A stretch of 64,000 nt of DNA from Gordionus sp. m RMFG-2023. Lineage: Eukaryota; Nematomorpha; Gordioida; Chordodea; Parachordodidae. The stretch lies in the NCBI RefSeq assembly GCF_954871325.1, contig NC_088777.1:22173366-22237365 (forward strand), read 5' to 3'. Each line of letters begins with the position of its first letter. Position 1 is the stretch's first letter. The notes below the pieces were generated by a model that saw only the letters and a program-made list of their open reading frames with translations, was not told where the DNA came from and ran no database searches. Made by a program: the position numbers and the translations under genes. Shown piece by piece: positions 1 to 9,484 of this stretch.

Positions 1-600
1 TCATTTTCATAATTGTAGAGATTAATGAAAATCTTTATTTTTATATTGGTTTGCTCCATCAGAAAAATAATAAATTTTAGCCACTCTATTAAATCTTTCC
101 TTCAAGAATACGATTAATTTTTAAAATAAATAAAATGCACATGCGTTGTGCTTTAAAAAATCTGATATAACCACTAAATTTACATGTTTTATTATGTTGT
201 TCTTATGGTAATAAATTATAAAAGAGTTGATAGTGGCTTGATTATTGGTCTGATTACATCCTTGTGCATGGTTCTGTACTACAAATGCATAGTTTTCTGA
301 AAAGTCTGCAATAACTATTCGCCAACATTTAAATTGAATTTTAAAAAGTTTAGAATTAATGATTATAGTGAAGCTATAAACAAATGAGGTAAATTGTTTA
401 ATTATTCAACTAAATAATCTACAAATTCGTCAGCGGATTTTGTCAGCGTTTCAAGGGTAGTTCGATCAACTGCTATCCATTGTTTGAATGTTTTATAATC
501 TATAGAATTCTCGTCAAATAATATATTAAGCCTTTCTTTTAATTTTGAATATATGGGGGAAAATTTATTGTTGAATTTCAATTTTGGTAGATTATTTTAT
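1..600 (-). pseudogene. Remnant of an uncharacterised DDE-like transposon protein
   Basis: On the minus strand a coding-like block of 64 codons (596 down to 402) runs without a stop and contains FKQW, VDRTTLETLT and DEFVDYLVE. Past a stop the same family continues as IVIADFSENYAFVVQNHAQG (about 328-260), then NNQATINSFIIYY, NLVVISDFLKHNACAF, and finally LIVFLKERFNRVAKIYYFSDG with a following YKNKDF near 60-10. I recognise this as a repetitive, uncharacterised protein family found in many invertebrate genomes. The two Asp-centred strands (VIADFSENY and YFSDG) look like the first two acidic positions of an RNase-H-fold nuclease, which is my inference. It has at least three in-frame stops and runs off the left edge. 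It is probably dead transposon DNA rather than a host gene. Confidence 0.6.
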
Positions 601-1749
601 GCTAAATAAAATATTTAAAATTATTTTGTCAAGTAATTTTAATTTCGAGATAAAATTTAACTAAAGTTTTAAACAGCTCATTATCCCAGTCACCTCTCAA
701 ATTTTTTTTATAAAGATAAAAAAAAGTATGGGCCTATCATTTACACATAATTTTTAAATTAACATTATTTCATAACTATTCATTAAATTAAAATATGATG
801 ATATTAATGTTTTTGTTCAATTTTAGCCATATAAAGAGTGATAACTCCTAAACCCATGTTAATCCCAGTCTAGGATTTTGTACTAAAGCGGTATGATATC
901 TATCTACAGAAAAATTTTAAAAAAAAAATACCTTTTTTTTCTATGGCCATTTTCGGTTTTACACATCCGGTTTTCGATATTAATAAAATGTCCATTATAT
1001 TTATTTTTATGTAATTTTAAAGAACTTTTATTAAGCTACAATATAAAATTTAAATTGTTTTTCTGTTCTAACATAATTATTGCTCGAGATATTTGAAAAT
1101 AAATGAAGAGCATTTGTCAAAAATGTACCATTCGCTTTAAACGGCCATATCTTAGCGGGTAAACAGTGTTGGAAGGTAAAATTTCATTTTTTTTTTAGTT
1201 ATAGTATATACTACCAATGTACAAAATTTAAAAAAATGGTCGGGTTGAAAATCGACTTTTTTTGTTGATTTAATATGGAATTCACCATATATATGTTTTA
1301 CAATTTTTATAAATTGTAAATAAATTGTCGCTTGTCGCTTTAAGCCAATATAAAAAAAATCAATTTATTTAAATACATTACAATTTGTAAGGAAAATCAT
1401 ATAGTAAAAGAATATAAAAAATTTTTACAAATTTATATTTATTATTATATTTATAATTAATTAACTAGTTACTTTTGGCAGTTACTTTCTAAAAAATGTA
1501 GCCAGCTACAGTTACGATTTTGTAAATGTAACTAGTTATAAATATTTTTTAGCTAAAGTGTAGCTAGTTAATGGCAACCACTTAATTTGACAAAACTAAT
1601 GTAGAGATTTTTATTTATAAGCTTTTTTTATCTTCAGAAAAATTTATTTAGTTCTTACTTATATTATTATTCTTCCTAAAAATTTTCAATTATAGAGGGG
1701 ACACCGATAATCCATTCTTAAGTTAAAAGTTATGTCACTAAGAGATAAA
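601..1749. other. AT-rich stretch, no gene supported
   Basis: No convincing coding region. A minus-strand segment near 655-715 reads RGDWDNELFKTLVKFYLEIK and may be a further scrap of the preceding family. The block 1440-1600 holds repeated TAACTAGTTAC-like words that resemble the subterminal repeats of hAT elements elsewhere in the window, but no matching end was found. Confidence 0.4.
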
Positions 1750-1934
1750 CAAATTTCGACATGGTTTGTAAGGAATTTTACGAAATTTATTTTTAAAGAT
1801 AAGAATACAAAATAAAATATATAGTGTTGTTAAAAGTTACTTTGGCAATGCAACTTAAAGAATATGTTTAATACTATTTGTATATGAAGTTTTTATAAGA
1901 TAAACCTTGATAATATACTGAGCTTAGCAGGTAA

Positions 1935-2175
1935 GCGGAAAAAAATTCTCGGAAAATAAATCCCCGGAAAATAAATCCCCGGAAATTAATTCCTTGGAAA
2001 AAATATCCCGGAAAATAAATCCCCGGAAAATAATTCCCCGGAAAAAAAATACCCGGAAAATAATTCCCCGGAAAAAAATTCCCCAGAAAATAATTCCCAG
2101 GTAAATAATTCTCCGGAAAAAAAATCCCCGGAATAAAATTCCCCTGGAAAATAATTCCCCGGAAAAAATTTCCCA
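1935..2175 (+). repeat. 15-bp minisatellite, CCCCGGAAAATAATT type (left arm)
   Basis: About 15 degenerate units of roughly 15 bp, GGAAAATAATTCCCC and variants. Each unit is close to palindromic around CCCCGG. The period is a multiple of three, so both strands stay open and give meaningless repetitive ORFs. It is the inverted partner of 2790-3055. Confidence 0.85.
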
Positions 2176-2789
2176 ACTGTATATTGAATTGCTAATGCAT
2201 TGCTAAACTGCTTTGCTAAAAAGCAATCAACATAATCAATCATAAATCAATCAAAATTTTATTATGTATATTTTATTAATGATAATTTTTTAAACTTTTT
2301 TTAAAATATACTTAAATCATTTTTTTATTATTTATGAAGAATACTGATTAAATATCATATAGTATATAATTTTATTTTTATTTAATATTATTAGTAAGAA
2401 ATTTATTTTTCTAGCTTATTAAAACAAAAGTACATTTTATTCAATTTTAAAAATTAACAAATATATATCCGTAAGAGGGCGTTACATGTTTTAATATGTA
2501 TTATTTTAAGAAACCGGAATGATGATTGGATAGCACTTTTTTTATATATACATATGAAAAACCTAAAAATTAAAAAATTTTTTAGGTTTCTTTGATGTTT
2601 AATTTATGAGTAGGTTTAGAATAGTAAAACAATGGAAATTTTCTAAAGTAAATATTGCTGGCAAAAAAAGTTTAAAAAATTATCATTAATAAAATATACA
2701 TAATAAAATTTTGATTTATTTATGATTGATTATGATTGATTGCTATTTAGCAATGCAGTTTAGCAATGCATTAGCAATTCAATATATAG

Positions 2790-3055
2790 TGGGAAAATTT
2801 TTTCCGGGGAATTATTTTCCAGGGGTATTTTATTCCGGGGATTTTTTTTCCAGAGAATTATTTACCTGGGAATTATTTTCTGGGGAATTTTTTTCCGGGG
2901 AATTATTTTCCGGGTATTTTATTTCCTAGGAATTATTTTCCTGGGGATTCCGGGGAATTAATATCCGGGGATTTTTTTCCGGGGAATTAATTTCCGGGGA
3001 TTTATTTTCCGGGAATTTTTTTTCGGGATTTTTTTTCCGGGGAATTATTTTCCTA
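2790..3055 (-). repeat. 15-bp minisatellite (right arm, inverted copy)
   Basis: The same CCGGGGAATTATTTT unit as at 1935-2175 but in the opposite orientation, about 16 degenerate copies. Together with the flank at 2655-2790 it forms the inner inverted repeat. Confidence 0.85.
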
Positions 3056-3079
3056 GATTCATACCAATATAAAAAATAC

Positions 3080-3750
3080 AATTATATGATTAAATTAAGC
3101 ATTTAAATTTAAATTATGGGATAAAGCCCTTAAATAATCCAGTATGGTTCTTGAATAAAAATCTTCAACAATTAGAAAAATCTGGATCTTTCGCGATATT
3201 CTTTCTTTGACAACGGTGCCAATAGTCCTAAAGAATATTGTTCCAATTTGTAACAATTCAAGCTATCTTCGTCTTTGAGTGGTAAAAATTAAAATGCTAA
3301 AATTTATAATATAATATAATTACTAACTCTTTATAAATTTCCAGATCGTTAGATGATAACTTATATGAGACGAAAAACTTCGATGCCTGTCCTCTACTTA
3401 ATTCTTTGTATTCGGTTCACGAGATAGTGTCAATTCGTAGCAATTCCATAGAGAAATGCTAAATATTGGCGACTCCCTCTCCATCGCTATCATTTTTCCA
3501 ATCCACGTCTCTTCAAAGTATTCTATCAAGGGGAAGAGAATATCCCTATTTTCTTGATAAAATTTAGAGGCACATAATTCCTCGAATTCTTGAATTACAT
3601 TCTCAATTGGTACATATGCCAGTGACATTAACATTTTTATATACATAGCATAATTTGTTTCAGATTTGTATGCATTGCAAATTAGCGGATTTTTTTGAAC
3701 CGTGCGCCATATGCATTAAGACATATGAAACAGGCATCCGCGCAATTACT
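3080..3750 (-). pseudogene. MULE (Mutator-like) transposase, C-terminal fragment
   Basis: Read on the minus strand, the piece starts near 3745 with LFHMS and CIWRTVQKNPLI, then continues in the open stretch 3646-3398 as MYIKMLMSLAYVPIENVIQ and EFEELC...YFEETWIG...SPIFSISLWNCYELTLS. After further breaks come RHRSFSSHISYH and TIWKFIKS near 3380-3320 and SRTILDYLRALSHNLN near 3150-3110. This order (FHL.Q..WR, LAFVP.E.V, YFE.T.IG, LWN.YE, VEGWHR, IWKF, DYLR..AHN) is the standard C-terminal part of MULE transposases that follows the DDE core. The catalytic core and zinc finger are absent. There are at least two stops or frameshifts. It lies directly beside the minisatellite arm, which suggests both belong to one element. 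Confidence 0.8.
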
Positions 3751-4262
3751 TAATTTATATATATTTCAATAAGTATAATTAAATAATAAATTTAAATTTG
3801 TAAATTTTTTAACATTCTTTTATTAAATGATTTAAATCTTAGCCAATGAATTTATATTATTATAAATATTCGATTTAGCGTAATTTAATCGATCCGGCTA
3901 GCCCTGAACTATCTACTAAAAATAATTGTAACTAATGGCTAGTTATATTTAAAAAAAGAAAACTATTAACTGTGAATTGTTATATTATCCAAAATTTAAC
4001 TACTAACTCAACTAGTTGCATTATATTGTCAAAGTAACTTATAACAACACTATTTATTTTTATTTATTTTATTTTGTATCTTTAAAAATAAATTTCGTAA
4101 AATTCCTTATAAATCATGTCAAAATTTTATTCTACCATTAATTCATCTAATAATCGAAAACCCTCGCTTATATAAGGTAATTCTAATAATTAAAATTATG
4201 TAAAATACTATAACTTTTTTCCCATGATAACATTTTTTTATAAAATAATCATATCTTTAAGT

Positions 4263-5005
4263 AAAATTCTTTATAAAATAATTCTCTCTAAAATACATTC
4301 TTTATAAAATAATTCTCTATAAAATACATTCTTTATAAAATAATTCTCTATAAAATCATTCTCTATAAAATTATTCTCTATAAAATCATTCTCTATTAAA
4401 TCATTCTTTATTAAATCATTCTCTATTAAATCATTCTCTATTAAATCATTCTCTATTAAATCATTCTCTATTAAATCATTCTCTATTAAATTATTCTCTA
4501 TTAAATCATTCTCTATTAAATCATTATCTGTAAAATCATTCTCTATGAAATTATTCTCTATAAAATCATTCTCTATATATGACATTCTCTATAATTGTTT
4601 TCTCTTAATAAATTCTCTGTAAAATACATTCTTTATAAAATAATTCTCTATAAAATAATTCTCTATAAAATAATTCTCTATAAAATAATTCTCTATAAAA
4701 TAATTCTCTATAAAATAATTCTCTATAAAATAATTCTCTATAAAATAATTCTCTATAAAATAATTCTCTATAAAATAATTCTCTATAAAATAATTCTCTA
4801 TAAAATAATTCTCTATAAAATAATTCTCTATAAAATAATTCTCTATAAAATAATTCTCTATAAAATAATTCTCTATAAAATAATTCTCTATAAAATAATT
4901 CTCTATAAAATAATTCTCTATAAAATAATTCTCTATAAAATAATTCTCTATAATCGACATTCTCTATAATTGTTTTCTCTGAATTGTTTTCTCTGTAATG
5001 GTTTC
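4263..5005 (+). repeat. 15-bp minisatellite, ATAAAATAATTCTCT type
   Basis: Near-perfect tandem array. From about 4635 to 4950 the 15-bp unit ATAAAATAATTCTCT is essentially identical in over 20 copies. From 4265 to 4585 copies are more diverged (TTAAATCATTCTCTA). The tail 4950-5005 degenerates to GTTTTCTCTGTAAT. Since 15 is a multiple of three, both strands stay open for over 120 codons; those ORFs are artefacts. Homogeneous core with diverged edges is typical of a locally expanding array. Confidence 0.9.
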
Positions 5006-5219
5006 TCTGTAATGACGCGATACCAAATAAAATATAGTTTGATGCAAATTATTTAATAATGGTCACGTAAACATACATTAGGTTAGAATTCCTTAAATTT
5101 AATAAAAATTCATTTTCCCACACTGGAGAATACAAAAAGTTGTATTTATTTTCTGTTTTGAAAGATTATTTATATCAATTAATTATTTAACATAAACATA
5201 TTAAACTTTTTTATAATGT
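5006..5219. other. Spacer, nothing recognised
   Basis: AT-rich DNA between the minisatellite and the 5'-truncated LINE. No coding or structured signal seen. Confidence 0.4.
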
Positions 5220-7440
5220 ACTAAATTTCTTCCATTAAAACACTTTAAATTCCATTCCTCCTCCTTTAACTGTCATAGAAGTTACTAAGGCAATAGTCTC
5301 TTTCAGAAAAGACTCCTCAGGAGGACTTGGCGGTTTTAGAGCTATATACCTTCAGGACCTTACCAAATCATCAACCACAAACATTGAACTTATACACAAC
5401 ATAACAACTCTACTTAACCATATTTTAAACGACAACATACCTTCTGCAATACAACCTCTTATTCACGGTGCACGCTTAATAGCCTAAAACAAAAAGATGG
5501 CGGCATACGCCCAATCGCCGTCGGCTCTATTTTCCGTCTAATTATATCTAAAATTATTTGTACTCGCATTAAAAGCAAGCTCATCGAGCGATTAGTTCCC
5601 CATCAGGTTGGCTTCAACATACCTTCCGGTTGTGTAGCAGCCTCCTATGCCACACATATCCAACTTCACTCCACTAAAAACTGCATACTAAAAGTGGATT
5701 TTAAAAACGCCTTTAACTCTTTAAAACGAGAACACTTTCTCTCTATTTTCTGCGACGCTTTTCCAGAATATTCTCCATATCTTTTTGCCTCTCATAACAA
5801 TTCATCCTACCTTAAATTCAACAATACAATAATTGAATCAAGGCAAGGCATTCAACAGGGTGATCCCCTTGGACCCGCCCTTTTTTGCTTAGGCATCCAG
5901 TCGATCATTGAATCGATAAATCATGAGACAAATTTGACCCTCAATGTTTGGTATTTGGATGATGGAACCTTTGCTGGTCCATATGATGAACTCCTAAAAA
6001 TAGCGCCTATAATAAATAATCTAACCAATATTACAGGGTTGTCTCTTAATAACAACAAATGCGAATTTTATTCACCAGATGAAACCTTTATCGTTCCTCA
6101 TAACTTCACACCCATTAACCTATCCGGGTTCACACATCTTGGATCTCCAATAGGCGGCAATAAAGCAATCGAATATTTCAAAACAAAATTTCTCCGTAAT
6201 TTCCACCTTTTACATAAAATCCTTCAAGTCCTTCCCTCCCATCAAGCTTTCTTCCTTCTCAAAAACTTTTTCTTTATCCCAAAAATCCAACACGCCTTCC
6301 GCTCTGCCCAACTTTTCTTATACCCGGAAATCACTCAAATAGAATCAACAATCAAAGACTCTTTAGAAGGCATCCTTAATATAAAATTCAGCCTAATTCT
6401 TGGATGCAGGCCTCCTTACCCTCGAAATTTGGGGGTCTTGGCTTAAGATCACCCGCGTCACTCAGCCTTGCTGCCTTTTTAGCCTCAGAATCAAGCTCCC
6501 GCTTAATTATTCTATCACTTAACAATAACCCCACAGACCCCCACCTTCCCCACGCCCTAGCAATCTGGAAAGAGAATTCCTTCTCCGCTCCAATCCCCAC
6601 ATCACGAAAGCAACATGACTGGGATCTTCCCTTAATACGCCACTCCGTTGAATATCTAATATCGAGTGCTGCTTCTAAGGGATCCCCATCAATCCTTTCA
6701 CATTTATTATTTTCCATTACAGTTGATCATCTCTTTCTCCCACAACTGCAAGTTCCACAACTTTTGCCTTCCCTATCGGGCTATGAATGGTTAGAAGCTT
6801 TGCCCAGCTCAAACTTAGGACTTCTCTTAACAAACGAAGAATTACGCATAGCAATAGGTCTCCGTCTTTGTTGTAAAATACTGGCCAACTCCATATGTAC
6901 ATATGTTCCCAACCCGTTGATTGTTTTGGACATCATCCTCTTCATTGTCGATTCTCTACAGGTAGACATTCTCGACACAGTACAGTTAACGGCACCATTC
7001 TCCGTGCTCTACGCTCAGCTCAAATTCCAGCAACTCTCGAACCCTGTGGCCTCTCAACCGAGAATAGTATACGGCCAGATGCTACATTAATACCATGGAG
7101 TATTGGAATTCCATTAGCATGGGACTATACTTGCATCGACCGATTTGCTCCCTCCTATAATAACTCATTCATATGACTGAAAACTCTAAAATTTATAAAT
7201 ACACTTCCCTAACCAATTGCAATCTCATACCAATCGTATCCGACACAACCGGTTTTTTTGGCAATCATGCCCTAACCTTCTTCAAATCCCTTGGTAAAAA
7301 AATCCGCGCCATCACTGGTGACCCACAGGAAGGCTTCTATCTCAGACAGCGCATATCTATTGATATATGCAGATCTAACTGCATTGCCATCCACGGCTCT
7401 CTTTCTTGACCTCCTCCCACCCAACATACAATTTACTATA
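5220..7440 (+). mobile_element. RLE-type LINE, copy 1 (5'-truncated)
   Basis: The longest of three copies of one LINE family in this window. It is markedly richer in G+C than its surroundings. Recognisable coding begins near 5250, just upstream of the reverse transcriptase, so the N-terminal part is missing. It keeps RT, thumb, a CCHC-like knuckle and a restriction-like endonuclease. No clear target duplication or poly-A tail was seen. Relatives are at 29455-30465 and 54480-57890. Confidence 0.8.
5250..7409 (+). pseudogene. LINE reverse transcriptase + restriction-like endonuclease
   Basis: Domains in order: RT N-terminal region (VTKAIVSFRKDSSGG near 5275; GGIRPIAVGSIFRLI near 5505; LVPHQVGFNIPSG near 5595); palm motif A VDFKNAFNSL (5692); motif B QGIQQGDPLGPALF (5842); catalytic motif C YLDDGT (about 5951), where YLDD replaces the usual YADD; thumb KFGGLGLRSPASL (6425). 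Then YEWLEALPSSNLG (6783), a His/Cys knuckle HHPLHC...GRHSRH (6913-6970), and a PD-(D/E)XK-like nuclease IPATLEPCGL...RPD...PW..G..L.WDYTC (7027-7131), ending IRAITGDPQEGFYLRQRISI (7303). The order RT, knuckle, RLE is that of R2/NeSL-like LINEs; the exact clade is not resolved. Reading frame changes at least four times, near 5485, 6410, 6900-7090 and 7175, so it is dead. Confidence 0.8.
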
Positions 7441-9168
7441 CTAATTAATTATTTTTTTATTATACAGTTTTTTATATAGATTTATAATTTACAAATATTT
7501 TACATGATATTTTTAATAAACTAACTTAATACATAAAAAAAAATTAATAGTATATAACTAATTTTTTAATAAGAAAAAAGATTATAATTTACATCTAGTG
7601 CTACTTTCTTTGAAATCTCTTTCGTCTTGATTGACACCTGGTTTATAATATTCGACAATGTACTTACAATAATCAATTTAATGTTTATTTTCTAAATTAG
7701 TTCCATTTTAATTTCAGAAGATGCATAATAAAATAGCAAATTGGTAAAAATATTTCCCATATTTTTTTGATAAAAAAAATTTATAAGGGAAAAGCTTTTG
7801 AATATCTATTTGAATTTGTTTCTACATTTATTTTAGATATCATTTTACAGAGCATTAAGGTATATTATGATAAATTATAGTCAGCCGAAGGCCCCATAAA
7901 TTATTTATAAATGAAATAAAGTAAATTTATAGGAACATTTTTAAAAAAAATGAACACTATTAGCGCCCCTTTTTATAAAAAACTAACAATGACCCTGTTC
8001 TAATCTATGTATAGTATTTGCAATAATATATTATAAATTTTTAATTTTAATATTTTCATTTATTTTTTTTAAAATTACTTACAAATATAATCTGTGGTGT
8101 AATGCTTAAAAGCTTGGTGGAGGTGGGTGGGGGGAGGGGGAGTGCTACGATTTTTTAATGTATTAAAACAAATAATGATATATATAAAGTCGATTTTTTT
8201 ATTACGAATATGAATAAATTCTTCATTTACATTATATTGTAAAAACAATGTAACAAATTTAATACCACTGATATCTATACAAATTAAATATAATAAAAAA
8301 TTCCATAAATTTTTCATTTCATTGTTTTCTTTGGGCTTTATTTTTCTTTAAAGAGATTTCATTCGCATGCCATGATTCTTTCCCATATTTTGATATATGC
8401 CGTCAATAAATATATAAGTATCCACATAGTAAGGGAGTTTTTAAATTTTTTTAATTAGGAATATCTTCATCGATAACGAAACCCATCATATTTATTTAAT
8501 TTTAATCTTTGGGATATTTTTTTTATTTTCTTTTCACCATATCGCGCATCTAAATTCTTAGGTAAATTTCTTTTTGAATAAAGTATATATCGGAATAAAA
8601 AATATAATATATTAAAATTTATTCAAGACCTTTTACCCTCGTTTTCAAAGCCATCTATTAGAAGGGACTGCAATGCTTTGAAAAATTATAAATTGCTTTA
8701 TTTTTAATTTTATAAGTTTTAGATTTTTCTATGGAATATTTTTAAATAAAAGTAAAATTTCTGAATCGACGACATGTCTAAATATTTTCTTATATGCCCT
8801 ATCTACATGAGCTATTTGCCTCCTATTCTTTTGGAGAAAGAGGGAGTAAATAATTTAATAATTATTTTTCCCTTCATTTTTTAAAATGTTTTATTCTTTT
8901 TACACAATGTAAAGTAAAAGTAAACACTTATAGTTTAAAGATAAAAATAACTGATATAAAAAATTAAATTTATTAACAAATAATTACTGATTATTTGTTA
9001 TTCCTGGCCTAATGAGACCTGAAAGAGTAATTAAAATATTTTGAGGTCATAAATGGTGTAATTAATAACATGGGGTTCCAAATTTTTTTAGGGGGGTCGG
9101 TTAGATTTTGGAGGGCGCTTTCTACAAATAAATTTTCTGTCATGTAGACGATGTCTACATGTTTTACT
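7441..9168. other. AT-rich stretch with unassigned coding-like scraps
   Basis: No recognised gene. On the minus strand two short pieces look coding by composition: LFLQKNRRQIAHVDRAYKKI followed by FRHVVDSEILLLFKNIP (about 8840-8730) and ILYSKRNLPKNLDARYGEKK followed by IKKISQRLKLNKYDGFRYR (about 8590-8475). I do not recognise either. They could be exons or remains of one decayed element. A G-rich run lies at 8116-8142. Confidence 0.3.
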
Positions 9169-9484
9169 CAGGGCCGTAGCCAGGAATTTTTAGCTAGGGG
9201 GCCAGCTAATAGGGCCACTATTTTTTTTTAAATAAAGCAAATAATTAATATTCACAGAAATTTTTAGCTATTTTTATGAAAATTTATTAATCTAATATGA
9301 ATATAAAATAATACTATAATATGAATATAAAAAATAATACTATAATATGAATATAAAAAATATGAATATACAAAATAATACTATAATATAATACGATGAT
9401 TTTTATTTTTAAATTTTAACATAAATGAATTAAAGAATAAATTTTGTGTTATTTTTTTTTAAAGCCATCAAAACTAAATTTTAC

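Larger units (their letters stand above)
1750..4126. repeat. Fold-back inverted-repeat structure with minisatellite arms
   Basis: Outer arms: 1750-1860 is the reverse complement of 4018-4126, with few mismatches, and both include AGTGTTGTTA followed by AGTTACTTTG. Inner arms: 1935-2300 is largely the reverse complement of 2655-3055, and each inner arm consists of a CCCCGG-containing 15-bp minisatellite plus about 130 bp of unique AT-rich DNA. The loop, about 2300-2655, has no coding sequence. The MULE fragment lies between the right inner arm and the right outer arm. Long, internally repetitive inverted ends are known in fold-back and some Mutator-like elements. Assigning this structure to MULE is inference. 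Confidence 0.6.

Noticed and set aside
893-1096. Small plus-strand ORF
   Set aside because: Low-complexity F/L/I/K composition expected by chance in AT-rich DNA, no motif.
1874-2929. ORFs rich in FPGNYFPG-like repeats
   Set aside because: Same reason: translated CCCCGG minisatellite.
1824-4052. Simple hAT element with AGTGTTGTTA ends
   Set aside because: The ends are inverted, but similarity continues outside them and the flanks show no 8-bp duplication, so a larger inverted duplication explains it better.
4265-4960. CRISPR-like regular repeats
   Set aside because: Units are contiguous 15-mers with no spacers, in a eukaryotic sequence with introns.
4589-4969. Long ORFs on both strands (over 120 codons each)
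   Set aside because: They are translations of a 15-bp tandem repeat whose period is a multiple of three. No start context or domain supports a gene.
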